Positions 1 through 7,256 of a stretch of 35,722 nucleotides of DNA are shown piece by piece. The stretch is from IMG/VR virus record IMGVR_UViG_3300028883_000093, positions 1 through 35,722 of that record, one strand, 5' to 3'. Position 1 is the stretch's first letter; each line of letters starts with the position of its first letter. The position numbers and the translations under genes were made by a program. The notes beneath the pieces are model-generated. The model was not told where the DNA came from, did not search any database, and worked only from the letters and a program-made list of their open reading frames with translations. Origin of the DNA: a virus.

Positions 1-1
1 C

Positions 2-841
2 AATGATGCTTTTAGTTTTCCAACCGCAGACGGTTCAGCCGATCAAATTCTAAAGACAGACGGAAGTGGTGTATTGAGTTGGATAGACCCAACATCTTCG
101 CTTGCGATAACAGATAATTACGTAGTTATAGGAACAGGAACAGGCGTTGAGGGAACGAGTGGATTTACTTACGATGGAAGTGAATTAACCTTAGATGGGG
201 ATATTCAAATTGCAGCTACTAAGGCAGCAAAAATATGGGTTGACACAACAGCGCCTTCAACGGTTAGTAAAGATTTGTATATTATTGGTAGTAAAGCAGG
301 AGGTGGAAGTTCGCCAGCGGAAACCGGAGGTAATGTTTTTATTAGTTCAGGAGAAGGAACATTTTATGCAGCAGATGATCAAAGTGGAGAAATAAGATTG
401 TACACTCCAAATAATGCAAAAGTTGGCGATATATTATTTCATATAACAGACGCAAGAGATACTACGGATGGAAAAGTTGGAATTAGAACAGATTCTCCAG
501 AAGCACATTTGGACGTTAATGGTATAATTAAATCTAATGGTTATGCTGGTAACTTTATTACAACAGAAACGAATTATACAGCAACTACAGATAATAGATT
601 TATAGTATTCACTTCTACTATGTCTGGTGTTGATACTTTAAAACTTGGTGATTTGATAGATGGACAGATGTTAACAGTAAGGTTAGAAGACGGCGGAGAT
701 TTGTTAATACGAGCAACATCAGGAACTATTGAAGATGGTACTGGGGCTGATAACCAAAATTATTCTCTAACTGATAGTGATGCTGTTGTTATAGTTCACG
801 AGGGAAGTGGTAACTGGTATGTAATGGGGAAACTTGATTAA
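2..841 (+). CDS. Tail-fibre-type protein, C-terminal part (5' end outside window)
   Basis: The frame is open from base 2, so this is the 3' part of a longer gene. The first residues (PTADGSADQILKTDGSG) match a linker common in phage and bacterial fibre proteins. A module follows with GTGTGVEG, DLYIIGSKAGGGS and VGIRTDSPEAHLDVNG. The last of these resembles the VGIGT.P...LDVNG segment often found before trimerisation or chaperone regions of fibres. The final ~90 residues are beta-rich and Gly/Asp-rich and may form the tip domain. The same module recurs near the N-terminus of the gene that runs off the right edge (from 32582), so the two may be ends of one gene in a circular genome. Expected role: host-surface contact. 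An internal ATG at 74 is unlikely to be the real start because coding signal continues upstream. Confidence 0.75.
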   Translation, partial: NDAFSFPTADGSADQILKTDGSGVLSWIDPTSSLAITDNYVVIGTGTGVEGTSGFTYDGSELTLDGDIQIAATKAAKIWVDTTAPSTVSKDLYIIGSKAGGGSSPAETGGNVFISSGEGTFYAADDQSGEIRLYTPNNAKVGDILFHITDARDTTDGKVGIRTDSPEAHLDVNGIIKSNGYAGNFITTETNYTATTDNRFIVFTSTMSGVDTLKLGDLIDGQMLTVRLEDGGDLLIRATSGTIEDGTGADNQNYSLTDSDAVVIVHEGSGNWYVMGKLD

Positions 842-852
842 AATAAAAAACA

Positions 853-1302
853 ATGAAAAAACTATTATTAGGAATTATGATTTTGGCAGCGTTTTCAGTA
901 AACGCGCAAACTTTGACTTTTGAAAGAGTTGATACAGCCGATGTGGTTACAGATTTATCAGGTGTAGAACATCCTGATTTGATCTTAGATATGACCAGTT
1001 TCTATGCTGACTTTAAAACCAATACGGTTTTTATGAACTTTAATTTTTATCATTCTGATCAAACTAAATTAGAGGGTAAAAATGTCATTCCATTGGAATT
1101 ACTTGGCATGAAAAACAATCTTAATTTACGGTTTACATTAGAAACTACCCCAAATTATCAAACGGTTTTGAATCTGCTAAACTTTACCGATTCTGGAACA
1201 TATTTCACTAACACAACAGCCGTTGAAAATTGGTTTTTAGATAATTACAACGATCCGTTAGAAGACCAGAAATTAGGCATAAACTGGAAAGCGGGAGAAT
1301 GA
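853..1302 (+). CDS. Small secreted protein of unknown function
   Basis: A 149-residue protein not assigned to a family. Residues 1-18 form a classic signal peptide: two Lys, a hydrophobic core, then VNAQ with likely cleavage before Gln19, the usual Bacteroidota pattern. The mature part is acidic and beta-prone, with no Cys pairs or catalytic motif seen. It begins 11 bases after the fibre gene and overlaps the next lipoprotein gene by ATGA, so the two are probably translated together. Its position between fibre and lysis genes could fit a surface-exclusion or virion-associated role, but that is only inference. Confidence 0.7.
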   Translation: MKKLLLGIMILAAFSVNAQTLTFERVDTADVVTDLSGVEHPDLILDMTSFYADFKTNTVFMNFNFYHSDQTKLEGKNVIPLELLGMKNNLNLRFTLETTPNYQTVLNLLNFTDSGTYFTNTTAVENWFLDNYNDPLEDQKLGINWKAGE

Positions 1303-1859
1303 AACGCTTGCTATACATATTAATTTTTTTATTATTCGTTTCATGCGAGCGTGAGGTGTTTATATCAAACGACACGTTAAGATTTAAGTTTGTAGTAGAT
1401 TCAAGCCAGATACAACCTCCTCCGGAAAAGAACGGTTGGACAAAAATATACGGATATACTTACGATTATGTGCATTATAATTCGTTTAGGGTAGTACAGA
1501 TGAACACATTGGATTCATACCCTGATTCAATTTGGATTGGTGTTTATTCTTATATTAATGGGTTCAGTCCGCAGGATTCAACTTATCTTAAACAAAAGGT
1601 ATTCAAGGCAGCAATAGGAGACACAATAGATTGTTTGATTAAAACGGATTATTATTATGCAGCTTATTACTTAACAGTAAGAGACAGAACATATACAGTT
1701 ATACAACAGAAAGATTGGATATATATTAATATGGGTTTTTTTCAGAACTTAAACTATCCATATATTGGTGGCACATATACGTATGAAGAAGATGTGCATT
1801 TTCCAATTTGGCGGAAAAAATGGTATAACTATACAATTAAGAAAGGGCAGCACCAATGA
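1299..1859 (+). CDS. Putative lipoprotein of unknown function
   Basis: A 186-residue protein with a short hydrophobic N-terminus ending in LLFVSC. Cys16 is therefore a likely lipidation site (signal peptidase II). The mature region is rich in Tyr and Trp with alternating beta-strand character, and no known domain was recognised. It overlaps the upstream secreted-protein gene and the downstream membrane-protein gene by 4 bases each. A phage lipoprotein next to small membrane proteins could be an outer-membrane spanin-type component or a superinfection-exclusion factor. At 186 residues it is long for an o-spanin and lacks a clear Pro-rich linker, so both ideas are weak. Confidence 0.65.
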   Translation: MKRLLYILIFLLFVSCEREVFISNDTLRFKFVVDSSQIQPPPEKNGWTKIYGYTYDYVHYNSFRVVQMNTLDSYPDSIWIGVYSYINGFSPQDSTYLKQKVFKAAIGDTIDCLIKTDYYYAAYYLTVRDRTYTVIQQKDWIYINMGFFQNLNYPYIGGTYTYEEDVHFPIWRKKWYNYTIKKGQHQ

Positions 1860-2077
1860 TTAATTTTATAATGACACAAGTACACGAGGTACGAGCATGG
1901 ATATTATCAGCTTCCAGTACAGCAATAGGATTTGTAACAGGCGAAGGCAAAGAAGTAGTGCAAACAGTATATCAATATCAATTTATAGATATATTGGAAT
2001 GTGTTGCGTTTATTGTAGCAATTATATCTGGCTTATTGGCTGCCTTTGTTTCAATTAAGAAACTTCTAAAAAAATGA
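1856..2077 (+). CDS. Small membrane protein, holin candidate
   Basis: A 73-residue protein with one strong transmembrane segment near residues 49-66 (CVAFIVAIISGLLAAFVSI), a weaker hydrophobic stretch at about 16-26, and a basic tail KKLLKK. Size, charged C-terminus and position fit a holin: the endolysin lies about 2.4 kb downstream in the same block. No sequence signature proves this. The start overlaps the lipoprotein stop, and the stop overlaps the start of a second small membrane protein, so three genes are chained by ATGA junctions. Confidence 0.6.
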   Translation: MINFIMTQVHEVRAWILSASSTAIGFVTGEGKEVVQTVYQYQFIDILECVAFIVAIISGLLAAFVSIKKLLKK

Positions 2078-2202
2078 AAATTATACAAACTTTTATAGCG
2101 TTTATTTTTTTAACAATCTATGTAGTATTAATATTTTGTTTTGCGCTATTAATAAGTCCTTTTTATTATACATACAAAATGTTAAAAAATGAAAATAGGT
2201 AA
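2074..2202 (+). CDS. Tiny single-pass membrane protein (42 aa)
   Basis: A very short reading frame, MKIIQTFIAF to KMLKNENR, almost entirely one transmembrane helix (about residues 6-31) followed by a short basic and polar tail. It starts inside the stop of the holin candidate (ATGA) and its end overlaps the next gene by 14 bases. The coupled start and textbook membrane topology support a real gene. It may be a second holin or antiholin component, but no family was recognised. Confidence 0.5.
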   Translation: MKIIQTFIAFIFLTIYVVLIFCFALLISPFYYTYKMLKNENR

Positions 2203-2395
2203 GACAACTATTGGCGTGAATAGCGTAAAAAAACCTGCTCCAAAATGGTATCAGAAGATTCAGAAGATACTTAATTATTTAGGCACTTCTTTAGTTACAT
2301 ATGGACTAGCAGACAATAATGATACTATCGGTTTTATTGCGATAGGTGCGATGGTTTTAGGTGAAATAATAAATCTTTTTACAAGCAATGAATAG
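2189..2395 (+). CDS. Small hydrophobic protein of unknown function
   Basis: A 68-residue protein with a basic N-terminal third (KKPAPKWYQKIQK) followed by two moderately hydrophobic segments (about 28-41 and 45-62) separated by DNNDT. This layout is a short membrane hairpin. Similar basic-then-hydrophobic small proteins occur near lysis genes in Bacteroidota phages, so a lysis role is possible but unproven. It overlaps the preceding tiny membrane gene and the following gene (8 bases). Confidence 0.55.
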   Translation: MKIGKTTIGVNSVKKPAPKWYQKIQKILNYLGTSLVTYGLADNNDTIGFIAIGAMVLGEIINLFTSNE

Positions 2396-2600
2396 ATTTG
2401 AAATATCAATTAAGCAAGATATATCTTCTTTGCATAGTCAACCTTTGTTTATGACAGCAACGGTAGGGTTTGAACATTCAGACGTAACGATTGAAGATTT
2501 ATTCAATGCTTTTCGATCTCTATTGATTGCCTGCACCTTTCATGACGATCAATATAAAAACCATATCTGTGAACTGGCAGAAGATTTTAAAGAAGATTAA
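2388..2600 (+). CDS. Hypothetical protein (70 aa)
   Basis: An unrecognised acidic 70-residue protein. It has predicted alternating strands in the N-terminal half (FEISIKQDIS, FMTATVGFEH) and a helical C-terminal half with IEDLFNAFRSLLIACTF. No signal peptide or membrane segment. It overlaps the previous gene by 8 bases, consistent with one transcription unit. Confidence 0.55.
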   Translation: MNRFEISIKQDISSLHSQPLFMTATVGFEHSDVTIEDLFNAFRSLLIACTFHDDQYKNHICELAEDFKED

Positions 2601-2688
2601 GAAGATTTTTAGATTCGGATATAAAGATGCAGTAGACGCTTCCGAGAAACGAAAGTTTAACAAAAAAATACATCATGGAATGTCCTGA
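2569..2688 (+). CDS. Possible tiny basic protein with GTG start (39 aa)
   Basis: A 39-residue frame beginning with GTG at 2569: (M)NWQKILKKIKKIFRFG, then YKDAVDASEKRKFNKKIHHGMS. It fills the gap between the 70-aa gene and the exonuclease gene, overlapping both. The composition is an amphipathic basic helix followed by a polar tail and looks protein-like, not random. There is no ATG in this frame before the stop, so the start is uncertain. It could also be chance coding. Confidence 0.35.
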   Translation: MNWQKILKKIKKIFRFGYKDAVDASEKRKFNKKIHHGMS

Positions 2689-3613
2689 TTGTAAGAGTGA
2701 AAATACTGTTAAAAATGGTAAAGATTATGAACAGAATGGTACGTTTCAAAAGTACATTTGTAGGGCTTGTAAGAGACAATTCAGGATAGAGTTATTTTCT
2801 ACTAAATTAATTACGAATGGCTATCACAACACGCCTAATAAGCCCTGCAACATACTTATATTTGATATTGAAGTTCTGCCAATGGAAGTCTTTGTTTGGG
2901 GGTTGTATAAACAAAGAATATCATACAAGAATATCATAAAGGAATGGATTGTATTATCCTGGGCTGCAAAGTGGTTATATGAAGATACTGTATTTAGCGA
3001 TGTGTTAACTAGAAAAGAGATTAAGAAAAGAGATGATAAGAGAATATTAAAGTCAATACATGAATTGTTTGATCAGGCAGATATTGTCGTAGCCCATAAC
3101 GGCAATCGATTTGATATAAGAAAACTAAATGCAAGGTGGATATATCATAAAATTAAGCCGCCTGCTCCTTATAAGTCGATAGATACGTTAAAGAAAAGTC
3201 AACAAACGCTAGGAACTTCATCTCATAAATTAGATTATTTAGGTAAATTTTTAGTGAATGACGAAAAACTAGATACCGACTTTCAATTATGGATTGATTG
3301 TAGAAACGGAGATCAACAAGCGTTAGCAGATATGCAGAATTACAACTGTAAAGATGTATTATTATTAGAAGAAGTTTATATTGAATTGTTGCCATGGATC
3401 AAGTTTCATCCTAATATTGGTATATATTACTCCGATGAAGAGATCAGATGCAGTAATTGCGGAGAGGCTAACATAAAGCCAACAGGGGGGTATTATACCA
3501 CGCAAGCTAATCAATATGCAGTATATCAATGTGCAAATTGTGGAGCGTATGCAAGACTTCCAAAAGGAGAAATAAGTTATTTAAAAAGAATGCAAACATT
3601 AAGACCGGTATGA
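2675..3613 (+). CDS. DnaQ/RNase H-like 3'-5' exonuclease with zinc ribbons at both ends
   Basis: A 312-residue predicted nuclease. The N-terminal zinc ribbon uses Cys3, Cys6, Cys29 and Cys32, like the ribbon of IS1 InsA-type proteins. The central exonuclease fold has Exo I DIE (64-66), Exo II HNGNRFD (141-147) and Exo III YNCKD (223-227), matching the predicted PolB-type exonuclease/RNase_H_2 family. A second ribbon uses Cys259, Cys262, Cys286 and Cys289. All four metal-binding acidic positions appear present, so it should be active on DNA or RNA ends. The role in the phage (recombination, host DNA breakdown or repair) is not shown by context. Its stop overlaps the DUF3310-like gene. Confidence 0.8.
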   Translation: MECPDCKSENTVKNGKDYEQNGTFQKYICRACKRQFRIELFSTKLITNGYHNTPNKPCNILIFDIEVLPMEVFVWGLYKQRISYKNIIKEWIVLSWAAKWLYEDTVFSDVLTRKEIKKRDDKRILKSIHELFDQADIVVAHNGNRFDIRKLNARWIYHKIKPPAPYKSIDTLKKSQQTLGTSSHKLDYLGKFLVNDEKLDTDFQLWIDCRNGDQQALADMQNYNCKDVLLLEEVYIELLPWIKFHPNIGIYYSDEEIRCSNCGEANIKPTGGYYTTQANQYAVYQCANCGAYARLPKGEISYLKRMQTLRPV

Positions 3614-3819
3614 GTTCATTTAACAAACAAGTAGGTGGAGATCATTATAAGAATTTCGCAATACAACCAGCAGAGTTTTCATTTAAAAACAAATTAAACT
3701 GGCAGCAAGGTGAAATAATTAAGTATATTTGCAGATATAAAGACAAAGGCAAAAAACAGGATTTAGAAAAAATAAAGCATATCGCGGATATGTTAATCGA
3801 ATTACACGAATGGAATTAA
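3610..3819 (+). CDS. DUF3310-like small phage protein
   Basis: A 69-residue protein matching the widespread DUF3310 (SaV-like) family. It has the N-terminal VGGDHYKNFAIQPAEF signature, then QGEIIKYICRYKDKGKKQDLEKIKH and a Leu-rich end. In other phages the family sits among nucleotide-metabolism and replication genes; its biochemical role is not settled. An upstream in-frame ATG at 3529 exists, but the family signature starts right after the ATG at 3610. That ATG also overlaps the previous stop as ATGA, so 3610 is chosen. Confidence 0.8.
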   Translation: MSSFNKQVGGDHYKNFAIQPAEFSFKNKLNWQQGEIIKYICRYKDKGKKQDLEKIKHIADMLIELHEWN

Positions 3820-4430
3820 ATCAGTTTAAAAAGGCAATAGAAGCGATTAGAGAGCAGATGAAGCTAGATGATAATATGGACAAGCATCTTAGCGAAGTCT
3901 TTACTGAAGCATCTGGGCTGCTTTATGTTGAAAGCCCAGCGATGGAAGGATTATTAGATTTGTTAAAAGATTTATGTAACGACAAAAATAATTGGATTAG
4001 GTATTATGTCTTTGAAATTGATTTCGGAAAGACAGCAGAAGTAATTGAAAACGGAAATGAAATACCTCTCAAAACAGTAGAGGATTTGTATAATTTAATA
4101 TTTAATAAAATGGAACAAGGAATTGAAAAAATCAAAAACGCACTTAGCGTAGTAATTGAAACAGCCGAGAAAGTTGATCAGGCATTAGCTGATGATGGCA
4201 AGATAAGTCTCTTTGAAGGCGTTGGCATAGCTATAAAAGCTGTAAAGTTTATTGGTGTTGTAAAGGATGCCGAGGAACTACAAACTGAATTTATGGATAT
4301 GGATGATGATGAGAAACAAGAACTCATTAACTATGTCGCTGATGAATTAGAGTTAACTAACGAGGAAACAGAAGAAAAGATCGAAGCTATTTTTTCTGCT
4401 CTTATAACATTAGCCGTTGAGATATTCTGA
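3810..4430 (+). CDS. Two-part hypothetical phage protein
   Basis: A 206-residue protein that looks like two small phage families joined. Residues 1-100 (FKKAIEAIREQM..., WIRYYVFEIDFGK, PLKTVEDLYNLI) resemble a common small phage protein of unknown function. Residues 101-206 begin with Met (ATG at 4110) and form an acidic all-helical region with IETAEKVDQALADDG and FEGVGIAIKAVKFIGV. The second half could also be translated by itself from 4110. No catalytic motif was seen. It lies between the DUF3310-like gene and the endolysin. Confidence 0.65.
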   Translation: MELNQFKKAIEAIREQMKLDDNMDKHLSEVFTEASGLLYVESPAMEGLLDLLKDLCNDKNNWIRYYVFEIDFGKTAEVIENGNEIPLKTVEDLYNLIFNKMEQGIEKIKNALSVVIETAEKVDQALADDGKISLFEGVGIAIKAVKFIGVVKDAEELQTEFMDMDDDEKQELINYVADELELTNEETEEKIEAIFSALITLAVEIF

Positions 4431-4431
4431 T

Positions 4432-4929
4432 ATGTCTGAAATTCCATCTATTAACAGTTTAATTGTCCAGGTTGCTGAAAGTTATGTAGGAAAAGAAGAA
4501 CTAGCTAATAATGCCGGTTTTATAGATAAAAAACTACAAGAAAAGATGCTAACGGTTGGTTGGCAACAAGGTTGGGCGTGGTGTGCATTATTTTGTGAGT
4601 TGGTTTGGAAAGAGGCGTATAGTAAAGTTAATAGTTTGTATATTGAAAAGTTAGATTATTTATTCTCAGCTTCAGCAACAAAGACATTTAGTAATTTTGA
4701 GGATTCTAATTTTTTTGTCAGTAATAAGCCTGCCGTTGGGGCGTTAGTGGCTTGGCAGTATAAGGATTCATGGCGTGGACATTTAGGTATTGTTACAAAA
4801 CCAGGAAATCCGTTTTACACCATCGAAGGTAACTGGGGAGATAAAGTTTCAAGATGTAAAAAGGAGTTAAGTTACGCAAAAGGAGATGTGAATCTGCTAG
4901 GGTTTGTATATCCTAAAAGACCTTTTTAA
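4432..4929 (+). CDS. Endolysin, CHAP/NlpC-P60-like peptidase
   Basis: A 165-residue cell-wall hydrolase. The papain-like core has catalytic Cys51 in the GWAWCALF motif, His117 in GHLGIV and an IEGNWG polar motif at 132-137. This order (Cys, His, polar residue) fits the CHAP/TIGR02594-like amidase or endopeptidase superfamily, which cuts peptide bonds in peptidoglycan during lysis. No signal peptide, so release through a holin is expected; small membrane proteins at 1856-2395 are candidates. An in-frame start at 4417 overlaps the previous gene by 14 bases, but ATG at 4432 fits the domain start better. A terminator follows directly. Confidence 0.85.
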   Translation: MSEIPSINSLIVQVAESYVGKEELANNAGFIDKKLQEKMLTVGWQQGWAWCALFCELVWKEAYSKVNSLYIEKLDYLFSASATKTFSNFEDSNFFVSNKPAVGALVAWQYKDSWRGHLGIVTKPGNPFYTIEGNWGDKVSRCKKELSYAKGDVNLLGFVYPKRPF

Positions 4930-4949
4930 TTTAAACTCATTCTAAATAG

Positions 4950-4991
4950 AAGCGTATTTGATTAGTTATTAACTAGTTAGATGCGCTTTTT
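4950..4991 (+). terminator. Probable Rho-independent terminator after the lysis block
   Basis: An AAGCGTAT arm (4950-4957) pairs with ATGCGCTT (4981-4988), with one G-T pair, and a T-run CTTTTTG follows. The intervening bases contain a further small inverted repeat (TAGTT...AACTA). It lies 21 bases after the endolysin stop and before the promoter-like site, so it probably ends the late transcript. Confidence 0.6.
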
Positions 4992-5045
4992 GTTACTTAT
5001 ACTCATTATAAATTAGTAAAATATTTTCTTATTAGCCATTTCTGT

Positions 5046-5058
5046 ATTATATTTACAG
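5046..5058 (+). promoter_or_regulatory. Promoter-like motif upstream of the early gene block
   Basis: The sequence ATTATATTTACAG contains TATATTTAC, close to the Bacteroidota -7 consensus TAnnTTTG. It lies 30-40 bases before the first gene of the block, directly after a terminator. The same 14 bases (with one more T in front) occur upstream of the terminase operon at 18360-18373, and both copies have an AAATATTTT run about 20 bases upstream. A clear -33 TTG was not found, so this is a candidate. Confidence 0.45.
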
Positions 5059-5085
5059 TATCAAATTAATCAAAACACTAAAATC

Positions 5086-5307
5086 ATGAAAAATGAAATT
5101 ATTTACTTAGACGCCTCAATGGAATCCAGTTTGGACAGAGCTGTGTTGCATTTCACACAGCGCAATAAAGTGTCTTGCAATTTCATCAAGTATGAAGTTG
5201 AAGATAATAACGGAATTTTGAAAGTTGAAATCGCTCCTACTCACGCACAATATCTTTATGAGATATTCTTCGAAATGGGGAGATTGTATCAGGCAGAAAA
5301 CAAATAA
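5086..5307 (+). CDS. Hypothetical early protein (73 aa)
   Basis: First gene after the promoter-like site. The 73-residue product has no recognised family; it has beta-prone segments (NFIKYEVEDNNGILKVEIAP) and a helical C-terminus (QYLYEIFFEMGRLYQ). No signal peptide or membrane segment. Small early proteins in this position often target host functions, but nothing in the sequence shows that here. Confidence 0.6.
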   Translation: MKNEIIYLDASMESSLDRAVLHFTQRNKVSCNFIKYEVEDNNGILKVEIAPTHAQYLYEIFFEMGRLYQAENK

Positions 5308-5314
5308 TAAACCA

Positions 5315-5332
5315 GCCCGCCGAAAGGCGGGC
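5315..5332. other. GC-rich hairpin with GAAA tetraloop
   Basis: A perfect 7-bp stem GCCCGCC/GGCGGGC closes a GAAA (GNRA-type) loop. It is all G/C in an AT-rich genome and stands 14 bases before the next ATG. There is no T-run on the + strand. On the minus strand it is followed by TGGTTTATTATTTG. It could attenuate or protect the early transcript. Confidence 0.6.
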
Positions 5333-5346
5333 ATAAAACTAAAATC

Positions 5347-5556
5347 ATGAAAACAAAAAAAACTTATGACGTGCATTTCAACGATGATCAAGACAGTAAC
5401 AGCAAGGGTTTTGAATATACCCTGCAAGAAGCCATAGAATACATTAAAGCCTGGAATGGAACTAATTACAGCTATTTTGGCGACTACAAAAGCGGCATGG
5501 CTTCAGTAGTTTGCAATGAAACTGGTGAGATTTATTATGAAGAAATAATCAAATAA
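5347..5556 (+). CDS. Hypothetical early protein (69 aa)
   Basis: A 69-residue acidic protein with mixed strands and helices: DVHFNDDQDS, a helix LQEAIEYIKAW, then YKSGMASVVCNETGEIYYEE. The layout resembles small phage DUF-type alpha/beta proteins, but I cannot name the family. It starts 14 bases after a strong GNRA hairpin, which may influence its translation. Confidence 0.6.
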   Translation: MKTKKTYDVHFNDDQDSNSKGFEYTLQEAIEYIKAWNGTNYSYFGDYKSGMASVVCNETGEIYYEEIIK

Positions 5557-5558
5557 TC

Positions 5559-5792
5559 ATGAACGTACAACCGCATCGAAAAATTGACAGGGAAATCCTG
5601 TCGTTAAAAAATCAGATCAGATTTATAACTGATCATCCGATCACTACCTTTGATCAGTTTGTTAAAGATCAGCAACAAATTGCTCAACTGACCTACAAAC
5701 TTGAATTTCTGATCAACAGAAAATCCGGTAGAGCCAAGAATTTCGATACTTACAAGATCGCAAAAGAAACTAATAATCTCAAACTACACTAA
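5559..5792 (+). CDS. Hypothetical helical protein (77 aa)
   Basis: A 77-residue, probably helical protein with two helices (REILSLKNQIRFITDHP and FVKDQQQIAQLTYKLEFLINRK) that could form a small antiparallel coiled coil. It has a basic tail and no recognised family. It begins 2 bases after the preceding stop. Its DNA holds several GATC sites in a short stretch, possibly chance. Confidence 0.55.
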   Translation: MNVQPHRKIDREILSLKNQIRFITDHPITTFDQFVKDQQQIAQLTYKLEFLINRKSGRAKNFDTYKIAKETNNLKLH

Positions 5793-5793
5793 A

Positions 5794-6099
5794 ATGAATC
5801 AGATAATTAAAGAACTCATCATCGACGAGATAGAATCAAAAGTCGATGACATAATGGTAGACCCTGGTTATGGTGAAGACGGCAGAGAAGACTGGGATAT
5901 AAATATCAACTTTGAATTAGGCAGATATACCATATTTGCAGTCGGTCATGCTATCGCCATATTCAACAAGAAACCGGGCAACTGGTTACAGCCTCCCGAA
6001 AAAACATATCTACAACGCAAAGCATATATTGACTACATAATATACCATGACGAGATCGGACATAAAGTATGCGAAGATTCAGTTACATTTAATTTATAA
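5794..6099 (+). CDS. Hypothetical protein (101 aa)
   Basis: A 101-residue acidic protein. A helical N-terminus (IIKELIIDEIESKVDDIM) is followed by a beta-rich body (DININFELGRYTIFAVGHAI) and an aromatic, charged end. The next gene (6135) has the same general layout: a short helix, then an xFELxxY strand. The two may be distant paralogues, but identity is low by eye. No known domain. Confidence 0.55.
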   Translation: MNQIIKELIIDEIESKVDDIMVDPGYGEDGREDWDININFELGRYTIFAVGHAIAIFNKKPGNWLQPPEKTYLQRKAYIDYIIYHDEIGHKVCEDSVTFNL

Positions 6100-6134
6100 T
6101 CAATTTAAACAATTTAAAACTTAATTTTACAATC

Positions 6135-6425
6135 ATGAACAACAACAATTTAATCAGCCAAATCATCGCAACAGTAGTTGACAACTCGGATAAATTTGAG
6201 CACGGGTTCACCGAGTTTGCTAATTTTGAACTATATATTAATATAGAAAACTCAGGCATTTTTGTTGATATAACTCACAAAGAGTTACAGATAGTCAACA
6301 GAACGACAAATAAATATGAGTGGGAAATCACATTCATAGGTAAATTAATGTCAAGCACTTATCTCAATAAAATACTGATAGAAATATATGAGAAATTAAA
6401 CCTATACATAAATGCAAAAAGGTAA
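6135..6425 (+). CDS. Hypothetical protein (96 aa)
   Basis: A 96-residue protein with a helical N-terminus, beta strands (NFELYINIENSGIFVDIT, EWEITFIG) and a C-terminal helix (LNKILIEIYEKLNLYI). Similar in layout to the preceding gene product. No family recognised. Its end overlaps the next start by 14 bases. Confidence 0.55.
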   Translation: MNNNNLISQIIATVVDNSDKFEHGFTEFANFELYINIENSGIFVDITHKELQIVNRTTNKYEWEITFIGKLMSSTYLNKILIEIYEKLNLYINAKR

Positions 6426-6603
6426 TAAATACAAAGTGGTTAAAAAAGTGTCTAATTTTAACAGAGAGCGCACTGGCTTAATTATCGTTACTGATGTAAT
6501 AGATAATGTCATAGAGTATCGTGGCGCTCTTAGAGAGCTTTATTTTAGCTCAAAAAAAGAATTTAGAAAATTAATCAAAAAAGAAATATTATGTCAAAAG
6601 TAA
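6412..6603 (+). CDS. Hypothetical basic protein (63 aa)
   Basis: A 63-residue, strongly basic protein with a beta-rich core (TGLIIVTDVIDNVIEYRG) and a Lys-rich tail. The size and fold type would suit a small nucleic-acid-binding protein, but no motif proves it. It overlaps the genes on both sides, including the Rad52-like gene by 13 bases, so it probably belongs to the recombination operon. Confidence 0.55.
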   Translation: MQKGNKYKVVKKVSNFNRERTGLIIVTDVIDNVIEYRGALRELYFSSKKEFRKLIKKEILCQK

Positions 6604-7256
6604 TTAAGCTAGATGATCTTTATTCAAATAAAGCACTAGCAAAAAAGGAATCAGAATTAGTAGCGTTATTAAACAAGCCTCCAAAAAAAGAATGGGTAAA
6701 GGAACACCCTTTTGTTAAAGGACTTTTATATTTGCCTATCGAACGAGTTGAATATCTCTTAACTGCTATATATATTAAATGGCGTTTTGAGATCAGAGAA
6801 GTGAAATTAATTGGTAACTCAGTAGTAATTCATGGTAGACTTCACGTTAAAGATCCGATCACAAATGAATGGGATTGGAACGATGGAGTTGGCGGTCAGC
6901 CATTGCAAACTGAGAAAGATGCCGGAGCTATCGACTTCAATCAACTAAAAACAAATGCAGTTCAGTTAGCTGCTCCGGCAGCTGAGAGCTATGCGATTAA
7001 AGACGCAGCTGAGAAGTTTGGTAGAATATTTGGTAAAGATATAAACCGTAAAGATTTGATCAGCTATGAGCTGATGGAGAACAGGTTTAGTATTGATGAA
7101 GCGAAAAGAAAATTATCTGAGTACATTTCAGAATGTCAGGACGAGGAGATAAACGAGAAAGTTATAGCAGAAGTAACAGAAGCTGAGGATATGGGTGTGA
7201 ACACTGTTGATTTCTATGAACGCATAATCAAGGAGAATTATGAAAATAGATCATGA
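6591..7256 (+). CDS. Rad52/Rad22-like single-strand annealing protein
   Basis: A 221-residue protein. Residues 45-152 carry the Rad52-like annealing core: YLPIERVEYLLTAIY, a beta-sheet with VIHGRLHVKDP, WNDGVGGQPLQTEKDAGAI, then AAESYAIKDAAEKFGRIFGKD. This family binds single-stranded DNA as rings and anneals complementary strands in phage recombination. The C-terminal third is charged and helical and probably holds protein contacts. It overlaps the RecE-like exonuclease gene by 17 bases, giving the standard two-component recombination pair (5'-3' resection plus annealing). Confidence 0.85.
   Translation: MSKVIKLDDLYSNKALAKKESELVALLNKPPKKEWVKEHPFVKGLLYLPIERVEYLLTAIYIKWRFEIREVKLIGNSVVIHGRLHVKDPITNEWDWNDGVGGQPLQTEKDAGAIDFNQLKTNAVQLAAPAAESYAIKDAAEKFGRIFGKDINRKDLISYELMENRFSIDEAKRKLSEYISECQDEEINEKVIAEVTEAEDMGVNTVDFYERIIKENYENRS

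Noticed and set aside
3153-3395. Minus-strand open frame opposite the exonuclease gene
   Set aside because: Shadow frame: the + strand carries clear exonuclease motifs and there is no other minus-strand gene in the window.
3529-3609. Upstream ATG extending the DUF3310-like protein
   Set aside because: The added 27 residues are out-of-frame reading of the exonuclease zinc ribbon; the family begins at ATG 3610.
5580-5770. Cluster of about seven GATC sites
   Set aside because: Rough counting elsewhere gives a GATC frequency near expectation for this base composition, and no Dam-like methylase was seen. The local cluster may be chance.
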